The notes below the pieces were generated by a model. The model was not told where the DNA came from. It was given only the letters and a program-made list of their open reading frames with translations, and made no database searches. A stretch of DNA of 64,000 nucleotides. Source: JAJVID01 sp963743425 (lineage in GTDB: Bacteria; Acidobacteriota; Blastocatellia; RBC074). Of this stretch, positions 37,299 through 46,699 are shown one piece after another. A program made the translations under genes and the position numbers. The stretch covers positions 682,001 through 746,000 of the forward strand of contig CAVUPU010000005.1 of assembly GCA_963743425.1 (NCBI GenBank), written 5' to 3'. Every line of letters begins with the position of its first letter. The stretch's first letter is position 1.

Positions 37299-38039
37299 AT
37301 GAATCAAATCTACGGTCTCGCGCCGGCGCTCGAAGCTTTGCGCGCGCGCCGCCGCAAGATTCACAAAATCCTGATCGCGTCGGGCGCTCATCAGTCGCGA
37401 CTGAACGAGATCGTCGAGACCGCCCGGCGCGCGGGTGTGGCGGTCGAAAAACGCGACCGGCGCGAGCTGGACGAATTGACCCGCCACGCGAATCATCAGG
37501 GAGTGGTCGCTCTCGTCGCGCCGCTCGATCAGAAGAACGCATATGTCGAGGCTGAGGAGATTCTCGATTCGATGGGCGACCCGCCCCTGGTCGTGTTGCT
37601 CGACGGCGTCGAGGACCCTCACAACCTTGGCGCCATTCTGCGGACGTGCGAGTGCGCGGGCGTTGACGGCGTCTTCATCCCTGAACACCGCGCCGCCGGT
37701 TTGAGCGAGACCGTGGCCAAGACCTCGGCGGGCGCGGTCGAATATGTTCGCGTAGCGCGCGTGACCAACCTGGTTCCGTTGATTGGCGAGTTGAAAGAGC
37801 GCGGGCTGTGGGTCGTCGGAGTCGAAGGCGGGACCGGGAACCTCTATTCCGATTTCGACCTGAAAGTTCCGCTGGCTGTCGTGCTGGGCAGCGAGGGCAA
37901 AGGCGTTCGCCGGCTGGTCAGGGAAAAATGCGACGCGATTGTCTCAATCCCGATGCGCGGAAAGATCAATTCGTTGAACGTGAGCGTGGCCGCCGGGATC
38001 GTGTTGTTTGAAGTCGTCAGACAAAGGCTGAAAGGATAA
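37299..38039 (+). CDS. rlmB: 23S rRNA (guanosine-2'-O-)-methyltransferase RlmB
   Basis: A 246-residue SpoU/TrmH-family knotted methyltransferase. The N-terminal substrate-binding domain starts MNQIYGLAPALEALRARRRK. The three SPOUT motifs are GVEDPHNLGAILRT, VLGSEGKGVRRLV and SIPMRGKINSLNVSVAAGI. RlmB methylates G2251 of 23S rRNA in E. coli. The start at 37299 matches the family; the open frame extends farther upstream without homology. TrmH-family relatives cannot be excluded, but the N-terminal domain favours RlmB. Confidence 0.92.
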   Translation: MNQIYGLAPALEALRARRRKIHKILIASGAHQSRLNEIVETARRAGVAVEKRDRRELDELTRHANHQGVVALVAPLDQKNAYVEAEEILDSMGDPPLVVLLDGVEDPHNLGAILRTCECAGVDGVFIPEHRAAGLSETVAKTSAGAVEYVRVARVTNLVPLIGELKERGLWVVGVEGGTGNLYSDFDLKVPLAVVLGSEGKGVRRLVREKCDAIVSIPMRGKINSLNVSVAAGIVLFEVVRQRLKG

Positions 38040-38046
38040 GAGCCGA

Positions 38047-38766
<720 letters not shown>

Positions 38767-38918
38767 AAACTGCCCCCTATCGTTCGGAGTTGCGCCTTCA
38801 GGCGGTTGGTGATGACTATCGTGACGCGAATCATCCCATACACACTGGACTTCTCGCAAGATGTTTGTAAACTGTGTCCCGCCCAATCCGACTCTCTCAT
38901 AATAAAACCGACGATCCG

Positions 38919-40208
38919 ATGAACGACAAATACCCACAATCGACCGCTCTGTTTGAACGCGCCAGGAAAACGATTCCGGGCGGCGTCAACAGCCCCGTTC
39001 GCGCGTTTCGCGGCGTGGGCGGAACGCCTCTCTTCATCAGACGGGGGAGCGGCGCGACGATCACTGACGCCGATGGACGGGAGTATATCGACTACGTCGG
39101 ATCATGGGGGCCGATGATTCTGGGCCATGCGCATCCGCAAGTCATCGCCGCCATTCAAGAGGCCGCGACGCATGGGACGAGCTACGGCGCGCCCACCCGA
39201 CTCGAGATCGAGCTAGCCGAAGAGGTGATCGAGGCTTTTCCCTCGATCGAAATGCTGCGGCTGACTTCGAGCGGCACCGAAGCGACGATGTCGGCGCTGC
39301 GCGTGGCGCGCGGATTCACGGGCCGTCCGAAGATCGTCAAATTCGAGGGCTGTTATCACGGCCATGGCGACAGCCTGCTGGTTCGCGCCGGATCGGGCGT
39401 GGCGACTCTGGGGTTGCCCGATTCGCCCGGGGTATTGCCCGAAGTCGCGCAGAACACCATCACCGTCGCCTTCAACGACGCCGAGGCTCTCGAAAAAGTC
39501 TTCGACGAGGCCGGCGATCAGATCGCCGCGGTGATCATCGAACCGGTGGTCGGTAACATGGGATGCGTGCCGCCTCAAGGCGACTATCTCCAGGCCGTCC
39601 GCCTCGTCACTGAACGTCACGGCGCGGTCTTGATCTTCGACGAAGTGATGACCGGCTTCCGTATCGCGCGCGGCGGCGCTCAACAGCTCTACGGCGTCAA
39701 AGCCGACATGACGACGCTCGGAAAGATCATAGGCGGGGGATTGCCCGTGGGCGCTTTCGGCGGGCGGCGCGAGATTATGGAAATGGTCGCTCCGGTCGGG
39801 CCTGTCTATCAGGCCGGGACGCTCTCCGGCAACCCGCTGGCGGTGACGGCAGGGCTGACGACACTGCGGCTGTTGAAAGAACCGGCCATCTACGAACGGC
39901 TCGAAAGAGCGGCTGCAAGATTGGTCGCCGGAATGATCGACGCGGCGCGCGAGGCCGGAGTCTCGACCGTCAGCAATCGCGTAGGCTCGATGTTCACGAC
40001 CTTCTTCACCTCAGAGCCTGTGCGCGATTGGGCCACGGCCAATCGCAGCGACCGCGAAGCCTTCGCCCGATTCTTCCACGCCATGCTGGACGAGGGCGTA
40101 TACCTCGCGCCGTCGCAGTTCGAGGCCGCTTTCGTCTCGACCACACACACCGACGAAATCATCGAACGAACGATCGAAGCCGCGCGCAAAGCATTCACGC
40201 GGGTATGA
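38919..40208 (+). CDS. hemL: Glutamate-1-semialdehyde 2,1-aminomutase
   Basis: A 429-residue PLP enzyme of aminotransferase class III that converts glutamate-1-semialdehyde to 5-aminolevulinate in tetrapyrrole synthesis. Features: GGVNSPVRAFRGVGGTP at the N-terminus, SSGTEATMSALRVARG, FEGCYHGHGDSLLV, IFDEVMTGFRI, and TLGKIIGGGLPVGAFGG with the PLP-binding Lys. Full length. Start 38919 is the family-consistent ATG, though its ribosome site is weak. Confidence 0.96.
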   Translation: MNDKYPQSTALFERARKTIPGGVNSPVRAFRGVGGTPLFIRRGSGATITDADGREYIDYVGSWGPMILGHAHPQVIAAIQEAATHGTSYGAPTRLEIELAEEVIEAFPSIEMLRLTSSGTEATMSALRVARGFTGRPKIVKFEGCYHGHGDSLLVRAGSGVATLGLPDSPGVLPEVAQNTITVAFNDAEALEKVFDEAGDQIAAVIIEPVVGNMGCVPPQGDYLQAVRLVTERHGAVLIFDEVMTGFRIARGGAQQLYGVKADMTTLGKIIGGGLPVGAFGGRREIMEMVAPVGPVYQAGTLSGNPLAVTAGLTTLRLLKEPAIYERLERAAARLVAGMIDAAREAGVSTVSNRVGSMFTTFFTSEPVRDWATANRSDREAFARFFHAMLDEGVYLAPSQFEAAFVSTTHTDEIIERTIEAARKAFTRV

Positions 40209-40220
40209 ACAAATACGCCG

Positions 40221-40257
40221 TATGCCATATTTCATGTGAGATATGACATATGGCATA
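40221..40257. repeat. Short hairpin of CATATG-like words after hemL
   Basis: TATGCCATAT (40221-40230) mirrors ATATGGCATA (40248-40257), with tandem CATATGG/CATATGA words. It lies in the 69-base gap between hemL and the next gene. Confidence 0.75.
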
Positions 40258-40277
40258 TGAAAAGGGGGCGCCCCAGA

Positions 40278-40802
40278 ATGAATAAGCTGCGCCAATGCTC
40301 CATCCCGCTATTCCTGTTCTCTCTTTGCCTGAGCGGTCTCTCGCAAACGCCGGACAAGCGGCTCGAACGCGAACGCGAGCGCGCCTACGCGCGAGAGCAA
40401 TTCACGAAAAACTTCCGCGACATCCAGTTGCTCGGCAAAGGACTGTTGCAGGATCACGAGGCGACAAGTCTGTCGCCCGGTAAGCTGGCCAAGAGCGCCA
40501 GATCGATCAACAAGTGCGCCAGGACGCTACGCTCGCTGATCGGGCTCGGAGAGATGGCTTCCGAGGTCGAGCTCAACAAAGAGATAGACACGGCCCGGGA
40601 ATTCGACGAATCAATCCGCAAACTCGCCACTTTGATCTCGGCCTTCGCCCATAACCCTGTTCACCAAAGCAGCAAGGTCTTCAACACCGACGAGGCCGAA
40701 CGCGCTCAAACCGACCTGCTGACGATCATCAACCTCTCAAAAGTCCTCGAAAACAAATCGAAGGGTTACGCCAGATCGAACCCGCGCCCGTCGTTGAAAT
40801 GA
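40278..40802 (+). CDS. Exported helical protein of unknown function
   Basis: A 174-residue protein with an N-terminal signal peptide (MNKLRQCSIPLFLFSLCLSG) and then a highly charged helical region (KRLERERERAYAREQFTK; NKCARTLRSLIGLGEM). AAAGGGGGCG precedes the ATG at 40278. No recognised domain. It ends just before a hairpin of GGGAATGG words. Confidence 0.7.
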   Translation: MNKLRQCSIPLFLFSLCLSGLSQTPDKRLERERERAYAREQFTKNFRDIQLLGKGLLQDHEATSLSPGKLAKSARSINKCARTLRSLIGLGEMASEVELNKEIDTAREFDESIRKLATLISAFAHNPVHQSSKVFNTDEAERAQTDLLTIINLSKVLENKSKGYARSNPRPSLK

Positions 40803-40805
40803 CAG

Positions 40806-40886
40806 TCGGGAATGGGGAATGGGAAATGGGGTCAAAGAAGTTACTTACTTGACTCCCCATTCCCCATTCCCCACTCCCGATTTTTT
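40806..40886. repeat. Hairpin of tandem GGGAATG-like words, copy 2 (possible terminator)
   Basis: Left arm TCGGGAATGGGGAATGGGAA..., right arm ...CATTCCCCACTCCCGA, followed by TTTTTT. Loop AAGAAGTTACTTACTTGACT is shared with 35315-35424. The T-run makes it a plausible intrinsic terminator for the upstream gene. Confidence 0.85.
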
Positions 40887-41005
40887 CGTTTCAGAAATAA
40901 ATCTTGTGTTTCATACTTGACACGCACATGAGAAATGGCTAGACTGCGTCCGCGTTTCAGTTACGCATCGAGAAAAGGCATCAAGAGTAGGAGGGAGGCC
41001 AACAT

Positions 41006-41503
41006 ATGTCGTTCAATAAGATTACAGTCGTCGGTTATCTGGGCCGTGATCCCGAATTGCGTTATACGCCGCAGGGCACAGCCCTTTGCAAGATGTCCAT
41101 CGCCACGACCGAAAAGCGCAAGAACGGCGCGGGCGAAATGGAAGAGCACACGACCTGGTTCCGCGTGACAGCATGGGGACGGCAGGCGGAGTTGGCCAAC
41201 GAATATCTGGCCAAAGGCCGTCAGGTTTACGTCGAAGGACGTTTGCGGCTGGAAGAGTACATCGATCGCGAAGGCCAGAAGCGATTCAGCGCCGAGGTCT
41301 CCGCGACCGAGATTCAGTTCCTCGGTCATCGGACCGAAGCGCCCAGCGCCAACGTTACGGAAGCGGTCGCGAGCGCAAATCAACCGCCTGTCCCGGCGCC
41401 CAAACCGCAGGGCAATCCAAACAACCCAAAAAAAACTTCTAAAAGCAGACGCGGCTCACAGGAAGAGCTTGTGAGCATAGAGGACGACGAGATTCCATTC
41501 TGA
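41006..41503 (+). CDS. ssb: Single-stranded DNA-binding protein
   Basis: A 165-residue SSB. The OB fold runs over residues 1-110 (MSFNKITVVGYLGRDPELRY, TTWFRVTAWGRQAELANEYL, GRQVYVEGRLRLEEY). A Pro/Asn-rich linker leads to the acidic tip IEDDEIPF, the docking site for DNA-repair partners. AGGAGGGAGG precedes the ATG. Single gene, full length. Confidence 0.96.
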   Translation: MSFNKITVVGYLGRDPELRYTPQGTALCKMSIATTEKRKNGAGEMEEHTTWFRVTAWGRQAELANEYLAKGRQVYVEGRLRLEEYIDREGQKRFSAEVSATEIQFLGHRTEAPSANVTEAVASANQPPVPAPKPQGNPNNPKKTSKSRRGSQEELVSIEDDEIPF

Positions 41504-41518
41504 AATTAACAATTTGCC

Positions 41519-41672
41519 TGCGGATCAAGCGGATGACGCAAATGGTCAGGGCTGCGTTCATGTCATCCGCGTGATCCGCAAGCGCTTGGGTACGCATCGC
41601 TTCCAGCGTGTGAGGTTCCATCACTCATACATTGATCGAAGCCCAGCGCCGCTCCCAGGTGATGCGTACCCA
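41519..41672. repeat. Two adjacent inverted repeats between ssb and the next gene
   Basis: First pair: 19-base arms 41519-41537 and 41562-41580 with one mismatch (TGCGGATCAAGCGGATGAC). Second pair: TGGGTACGCATC (41587-41598) with GATGCGTACCCA (41661-41672), enclosing the word GCATCGCTTCCAG also found at 34190. No T-run follows. Confidence 0.8.
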
Positions 41673-41696
41673 GGGATTTTCCGCAGGAGGCGCAAT

Positions 41697-41918
41697 ATGC
41701 AAATTGCCTGCAAAAGATATGACTGCCAGAAGGCAGTGGAGGTCTGTTACTGGTCGTGCAAGTTCCGCAAGGACTGCAAGGACTGGGAAGGCGCGCTGAT
41801 CGAGACGCCAGGAGTTAACGCGATCCGCGAAAGGCTCGAAGCGGTGGCGAAGAAATCAGGACGAGCTTTCGATCCGAAGTTGCTGGTCGTTCCGGCCCGA
41901 AAAAAAAAAGTGGCCTGA
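41697..41918 (+). CDS. Small Cys-rich protein, probably metal-binding
   Basis: A 73-residue protein. Five cysteines cluster in the first 30 residues (ACKRYDC, VCYWSCKFRKDC), a spacing suggestive of a zinc or iron-sulfur site, followed by a basic C-terminus (PARKKKVA). GCAGGAGG lies seven bases before the ATG at 41697, so it is probably translated. The longer frame from 41514 crosses repeat DNA. Function unknown. Confidence 0.7.
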   Translation: MQIACKRYDCQKAVEVCYWSCKFRKDCKDWEGALIETPGVNAIRERLEAVAKKSGRAFDPKLLVVPARKKKVA

Positions 41919-42057
41919 TGTTGGTTCCATTTCGCCAACCGCTCCTTTAGAATCTCGCGCGCATTCACGGCTTGCGGAGGCGCCCCGTTCAGTAAATCAG
42001 CGCGAGCCGCTTCACATTTCACCAACTCGAAAACAATCACGGGAGATCAAAGGAACA

Positions 42058-42378
42058 ATGTTGAACCTTAGAGATATAGAGCCAATCGAACCGGAACTGA
42101 CAACGCCAGAAATACCTGCCCCTGTGTTTAAGAGAACGGCTGCTGCAAAAGCCAAAAAAGCCAAACCCAAAGCGGCGAAGCCCAAACCGGTCAGCAAACC
42201 GGCGAACGATAACGGGCCGATCCACCTGCTGCTTTTTCCAAACGGGAAGTACAAAGAGTTGAGCGAATCGGAATTGAACACCGAAGCCGCCAGTGTGCTG
42301 AAAGACCAGACGCTACGATTGGTCAAGGGGCAATTCCTGGTTCCACAAATCAGTTTCAAAGTTGCTGACGAAGAATAG
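42058..42378 (+). CDS. Small Lys/Ala/Pro-rich protein, function unknown
   Basis: A 106-residue protein with an acidic N-terminus (NLRDIEPIEPELTTPEIP), a histone H1-like Lys-Ala-Pro linker (AAAKAKKAKPKAAKPKPV) and a folded-looking C-terminal half (GPIHLLLFPNGKYKELSESE). AAAGGAAC precedes the ATG, and an intrinsic terminator follows 25 bases after the stop, so it forms a defined transcription unit. Nucleic-acid binding by the basic stretch is a guess. Confidence 0.7.
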   Translation: MLNLRDIEPIEPELTTPEIPAPVFKRTAAAKAKKAKPKAAKPKPVSKPANDNGPIHLLLFPNGKYKELSESELNTEAASVLKDQTLRLVKGQFLVPQISFKVADEE

Positions 42379-42403
42379 GCTGAACAACACTCTCCTACTG
42401 AAA

Positions 42404-42449
42404 AGGCCGGAAAGGCGAGCTTCTCGCTCAATCTTCCGGCCTGATTTTT
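42404..42449 (+). terminator. Intrinsic terminator
   Basis: AGGCCGGAA (42404-42412) pairs with TTCCGGCCT (42434-42442), with an inner GCGAG/CTCGC extension, followed by GATTTTTG. It ends the unit of the gene at 42058. Confidence 0.88.
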
Positions 42450-42564
42450 GCTTATGGCGTTTGATCTCTTCCCAGCCGCGTCGCTTGACTGTCCCGAACA
42501 CCTGAGCCTAAAGTTGCTGGGGAAGGGACCGATATTTTAGATTCTGATTGATTTATTGATCGCC

Positions 42565-43671
42565 ATGAGAACATTGGAACGCGTCACCATCACTGGTTTT
42601 AAATCCATTCGCAAGTTGCGAGACTTTGAAATACGTCAACTAAATGTGCTCGTGGGAGCCAATGGCGCGGGCAAGACCAACTTCATCTCTCTCTTCAAAC
42701 TGCTCAATCGGCTCATTTCCAGAAAACTTCAATTATTTGTCGGACAGTCGGGAGGGGCTGACCCGTTTTTATACTTTGGCCGGAAAGTAACGGGTGAAAT
42801 CGAGATAGATCTGGAGTTCGGAAAGGCTGACCTCGCAACCAGCTACCATGTAAAGCTAGCGCCTTCGACTAAAGACCATTTTGTATTTGCGAAAGAGGAG
42901 TATCGGTTTCACGACAAAGCGAATCACCCGATTCCGCTCACATACTCACTCGGGCAGGGATACGCGGAGTCGCGCCTTCCTGACGCGGCCAGGGAGGATG
43001 GCCCAGCACAATACGTCCTGAAAGACCTTTCGAAGTGGAGGGTCTACCATTTCCACGATACCAGTGAAACTGCCAGACTTAAACAAATAGGCAATTTGGG
43101 TGACAACGCGATGTTCAAACCCGATGCCGCCAATCTGGCAGCGTTTCTTTACCTTCTGCGCAAAGTACATCCTGGCCATTATCGGAGAATAGTGGAAACT
43201 ATTCGCTTGGCGGCCCCTTTCTTTGACGATTTTGTTTTGCGCCCAACGCCGGAAAATCCGAAAAAGATCATGCTTGAATGGCATGAGAAACAATCGGACG
43301 ATTATTTCGACGCCTCGTATTTTTCTGATGGCACGCTGCGCTTTATTTGTTTGACGACTCTATTGCTACAACCACATCTTCCTTCATTGGTGATCATCGA
43401 TGAGCCGGAACTCGGCCTCCATCCTTACGCCATCAATCTATTGGCCGATATGTTGCAAAGCGCCGCGACCAGGGCGCAAGTCATTATCTCCACACAATCC
43501 GTTCCATTGGTTGATCAGTTTCAGCCGGATGACGTCATTGTTGTCGAAAGAGAAAACGGCGCGTCTGTCTTTAAGAGGCTTGACTCTGAAAAACTCTCGG
43601 TCTGGTTGGAAGAATACAGCCTCGGAGAAATCTGGGAGATGAATTTGGTTGGCGGGAGGCCCAGCTTGTGA
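42565..43671 (+). CDS. AAA ATPase (OLD/RloA-like, AAA_21 type), putative defence ATPase
   Basis: A 368-residue ABC/SMC-like ATPase. Start MRTLERVTITGFKSIRKLRD; Walker A GANGAGKT (31-38); a long insert with little similarity; DGTLRFICLTTLLL as signature-like helix; Walker B LVIIDEPELGLHP near residues 275-287; and QVIISTQSVPLVDQF. Such ATPases are paired with nucleases or TOPRIM proteins in anti-phage systems. The stop overlaps the next gene's GTG by four bases (GTGA), so expression is coupled. The pair is visibly AT-richer than its neighbours, which suggests acquisition. Confidence 0.85.
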   Translation: MRTLERVTITGFKSIRKLRDFEIRQLNVLVGANGAGKTNFISLFKLLNRLISRKLQLFVGQSGGADPFLYFGRKVTGEIEIDLEFGKADLATSYHVKLAPSTKDHFVFAKEEYRFHDKANHPIPLTYSLGQGYAESRLPDAAREDGPAQYVLKDLSKWRVYHFHDTSETARLKQIGNLGDNAMFKPDAANLAAFLYLLRKVHPGHYRRIVETIRLAAPFFDDFVLRPTPENPKKIMLEWHEKQSDDYFDASYFSDGTLRFICLTTLLLQPHLPSLVIIDEPELGLHPYAINLLADMLQSAATRAQVIISTQSVPLVDQFQPDDVIVVERENGASVFKRLDSEKLSVWLEEYSLGEIWEMNLVGGRPSL

Positions 43672-44342
43672 AAAAGGCGCTGATTCTAGTCGAATGCCCT
43701 ACCGAGGAATCATTTGTCAAATTCGTTCTTTCTCCTCATCTGATCCAGCGTGGCGTATTTCCCAATCCTATCATTATCCGCACAAAGCCGCCTCAAGGAA
43801 GCAATCCGGCCTTCAGAGGTGGTAGAACGACCTGGTCGAAGATCAAAAAATTCCTGCTGAACCTGCTCAATGATTCGAGCGCTAGCCTTGTGACTACAAT
43901 GCTGGATTATTACGGACGCCCAAGCGACTTTCCCGGAAACGCGTGTTTGCCTGGGGGATCATGTTTCGACCGCGTCAGGTACCTCGAAGACGCCTGTCGG
44001 ATGGAAATTGGCCAGCATAGATTTCTTCCTTATCTTTCGCTTCACGAATTTGAGGCTCTACTGTTTTCTTCTCCTGAACAAATCGCCGTCAGATTTCCTG
44101 ACGAGAATCGGGGCCCCGAGATTACAGCCATCAAGGCGCAGTTTAACTCGCCTGAAGAGATCAACGATGACCCCGCGAATGCTCCCTCCAAACGCATCGA
44201 ACGGCTTTACCCACAATATCGCAAGCGTGTTGACGGGCCAATTATTGCGCAAAATATCACTCTCGATCTGATTCGAAGCGAATGCCGTCATTTCAATGAA
44301 TGGCTGATCAAACTGGAGAGTCTGGGAGGCGCTCCAATCTGA
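43668..44342 (+). CDS. DUF4276 (TOPRIM-like) partner of the AAA ATPase
   Basis: A 224-residue DUF4276 protein: ILVECPTEESFVKFVLSPHL at the N-terminus (acidic block like the TOPRIM Glu), TTMLDYYGRPSDFPG (acidic block), RFLPYLSLHEFEALLFSSPE. It starts with GTG after GGGAGG, overlapping the ATPase stop. The family often sits next to AAA ATPases in defence regions; by analogy with PARIS (AAA ATPase plus a TOPRIM DUF4435 effector) this may be the effector nuclease. That role is inference. Confidence 0.85.
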   Translation: MKKALILVECPTEESFVKFVLSPHLIQRGVFPNPIIIRTKPPQGSNPAFRGGRTTWSKIKKFLLNLLNDSSASLVTTMLDYYGRPSDFPGNACLPGGSCFDRVRYLEDACRMEIGQHRFLPYLSLHEFEALLFSSPEQIAVRFPDENRGPEITAIKAQFNSPEEINDDPANAPSKRIERLYPQYRKRVDGPIIAQNITLDLIRSECRHFNEWLIKLESLGGAPI

Positions 44343-44345
44343 GTT

Positions 44346-45308
44346 ATGAAACTGATTTTTATGGGGACGCCTGAATTCGCCGTTCCTTCACTACGCAAAC
44401 TCATCGAAGCGGGACACGAGATCGTCGCCGTCTTCACGCAACCCGACCGTCCCGTCGGGCGCAAACAGGTCGTCACGCCGCCACCCGTCAAAGTCTTCGC
44501 CGCCGAACACGGCCTTGCAATCCATCAACCGGCAAAGATCAGAACCGACGAGGCGCGCCGGCAATTCGAGCCGCTGTTCAAACAGGCCGGCGCGGGCGTC
44601 GTCGCGGCTTACGGGCGGATATTGCCCGAATGGATGTTGAACGCGCCCTGTCATGGATGCGTCAACGTTCACTCTTCGCTGCTGCCGAAATATCGCGGCG
44701 CGGCCCCGATCAATTGGGCCATCGCTCGCGGCGAACGCGAAACCGGCGTGACGATTATGCTGATGGACGCCGGGCTGGATACGGGACCGATCCTGCTGCG
44801 GCGGGCGACCGCAATCGGCGATGAAGAAACCGCGGCGGAATTGACGCCGCGCCTCGCCGAGATGGGAGCGGAGTCGCTGATCGAGGCATTGGGCAAGCTC
44901 GAACGCGGCGAGATCACGCCGGAGCCGCAGAACGACGCCGAGGCCACTCTCGCGCCCATTCTCAAACGCGAAGACGGAGAGGTCGATTGGGCGATGACCG
45001 CCACGGAGATTTTCAACCGGCTTCGCGGATTCACCCCCTTCCCCGGCTGCTACACCTTTTTCAACGGCCACCGGCTTGAGATTGTCAAAGCGCGCATCGA
45101 ACCGGGCGGAGAGGGCGCGGATGATTTCGAGCCTGGCGCCGTTTGCGAAGCGGCTAAAGACGGCTTCGTCGTCGCGTGCGGCGGCGCCCTCGCGTTGCGG
45201 ATCACCGAAGTGCATCCTGAAGGCAAACGCGTGATGTCGGCGCGCGATTTTTTGAACGGCGCGCGATTGCAAGCGGGCGCGGAGCTCGGCAGGCGTATCG
45301 AGTTTTGA
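44346..45308 (+). CDS. fmt: Methionyl-tRNA formyltransferase
   Basis: A 320-residue enzyme that formylates initiator Met-tRNA. Features: MKLIFMGTPEFAVPSLRKLI, VVTPPPVKVFAAEHG, CVNVHSSLLPKYRGAAPINW with the catalytic Asn-His region, MLMDAGLDTGPIL, and a C-terminal OB domain beginning near AVCEAAKDGFVVACG. It begins four bases after the DUF4276 stop and overlaps rsmB at its 3' end, so the housekeeping operon fmt-rsmB may now share the defence promoter. Confidence 0.96.
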   Translation: MKLIFMGTPEFAVPSLRKLIEAGHEIVAVFTQPDRPVGRKQVVTPPPVKVFAAEHGLAIHQPAKIRTDEARRQFEPLFKQAGAGVVAAYGRILPEWMLNAPCHGCVNVHSSLLPKYRGAAPINWAIARGERETGVTIMLMDAGLDTGPILLRRATAIGDEETAAELTPRLAEMGAESLIEALGKLERGEITPEPQNDAEATLAPILKREDGEVDWAMTATEIFNRLRGFTPFPGCYTFFNGHRLEIVKARIEPGGEGADDFEPGAVCEAAKDGFVVACGGALALRITEVHPEGKRVMSARDFLNGARLQAGAELGRRIEF

Positions 45309-46699
45309 AGATCGAGAAGACCAATGTGGCGCCAGCGCGCGTCGCGGCGTTCGACATCTTGTGGCGCGTGGCGACCGAAGACGCCTTCGCGAGCAATATG
45401 CTCGCGTCGCCCCGCTACGACCGCCTTTCGCGCGAAGACCACGCGCTGGCGCAGGAACTCATCCTGGGCGTTTTGCGCTGGCAGATTCAGCTCGATTTTC
45501 TCATTGAGCGCTACGCGCGGCGCTCGTTCGACAAGCTCGATCTGGAGGTCGTCGTCGCGCTGCGACTCGGCCTCTATCAGCTCAAATTTCTCTCGCGCGT
45601 CCCGCATCATGCGGCGATCAACGAATCGGTAAACCTGGTCAAACAGCGCGGCAAAAAGAGCGCCGCGCCTCTCGTCAACGCCGCGCTGCGCGCCGCCCAA
45701 CGCGAAGAAGACCTCGACTTCAATCAGGCGATCAAAAACCCGCGCGAAAGATCGAGCGTCGAGACCGCTCATCCGTCATGGTTGCTGGAGCGATGGATCG
45801 GACGCTTCGGCGAGGAAGAAGCTCGTGCGATGGCGCTGGCCAACAACGCCGCGCCGCACGTCGCGTTCCGCTTCAATACTCAGCGCGCCGGCGCGGCTCG
45901 AACCGGCGCCTGGCTCGCCGAACACAACGTCGCCATCCGCGATTCCGAACTGGCGCCGGGCGCAGTCGTCATCGAAAACGGCTCTCTTCCTCCGCAATCC
46001 GAACCTGTGCGCGAAGGCTGGATTTACTTTCAGGACGAAGCTTCGCAACTCGTGGCGCATCTCGCGGCGATCCGATCCAACCCTCTCAGGTCTCAGATCT
46101 CAAATCTGAGATTTCTCGACCTGTGCGCGGCTCCCGGCGGCAAAACGACGCTGCTCGCTTCCCTGCTCCCCGCAAACACCCTGGTCGTCGCCGGAGATTT
46201 GCGCCACCATCGCCTTCGCACAATGAAAGAGCTGAACGAACGACTCGGCGTCGATAATGTCCATCTCATCCAGCTCGATGCGGAGCGCGACATGCCGTTC
46301 GATCAACAGGAAGGCTTCGACATCATTCTGCTCGACGCGCCTTGCAGCGGCCTCGGCACGTTGCAGCGTCATCCCGAAATTAAATCGCGAATGAGCGAAG
46401 ACCGGATCGCGCGGCTCGTGGAATTGCAGAAGCGATTGATCGCCAACGCGGCGCGTCAATTATGTGTGGGAGGATTGCTCGTCTATTCCGTCTGTTCGAC
46501 CGAACCGGAAGAGGGCGAAGAGGTCGTCGCCTGGTTCCGTCAAAACAATCCTGAATTCCGCGACATGACGCGCGAGCGGTTAGTCGAAATCGGCATCGAT
46601 CCGGCGCCCCTGTTGACGCCGTCATTCGGCGCCCGTACATTCACGCGCCGCCACGGATCCGAAAGCTTTTTCTTCTGTGTATTGTGGAAAAGAAGATGA
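45305..46699 (+). CDS. rsmB: 16S rRNA (cytosine-967-C5)-methyltransferase
   Basis: A 464-residue enzyme with an N-terminal NusB-like RNA-binding domain (ALAQELILGVLRWQIQLDFL) and a SAM methyltransferase: LDLCAAPGGKTTLLA, LLDAPCSGLGTLQRHPEIK (PC motif catalytic Cys), VYSVCSTEPEEGEEVV. The TTG at 45305 overlaps the fmt stop. An extra run of about 11 residues (NPLRSQISNLRF) just before the SAM loop is encoded by a small hairpin, where homologues have none. The stop overlaps the next ATG (ATGA). Confidence 0.92.
   Translation: MKIEKTNVAPARVAAFDILWRVATEDAFASNMLASPRYDRLSREDHALAQELILGVLRWQIQLDFLIERYARRSFDKLDLEVVVALRLGLYQLKFLSRVPHHAAINESVNLVKQRGKKSAAPLVNAALRAAQREEDLDFNQAIKNPRERSSVETAHPSWLLERWIGRFGEEEARAMALANNAAPHVAFRFNTQRAGAARTGAWLAEHNVAIRDSELAPGAVVIENGSLPPQSEPVREGWIYFQDEASQLVAHLAAIRSNPLRSQISNLRFLDLCAAPGGKTTLLASLLPANTLVVAGDLRHHRLRTMKELNERLGVDNVHLIQLDAERDMPFDQQEGFDIILLDAPCSGLGTLQRHPEIKSRMSEDRIARLVELQKRLIANAARQLCVGGLLVYSVCSTEPEEGEEVVAWFRQNNPEFRDMTRERLVEIGIDPAPLLTPSFGARTFTRRHGSESFFFCVLWKRR
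46092..46110. repeat. Small in-frame hairpin inside rsmB
   Basis: CTCAGAT (46092-46098) and ATCTGAG (46104-46110) around CTCAA, within a run of CTCAGAT-like words. It adds residues just before the SAM-binding loop and keeps the frame. Confidence 0.7.
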
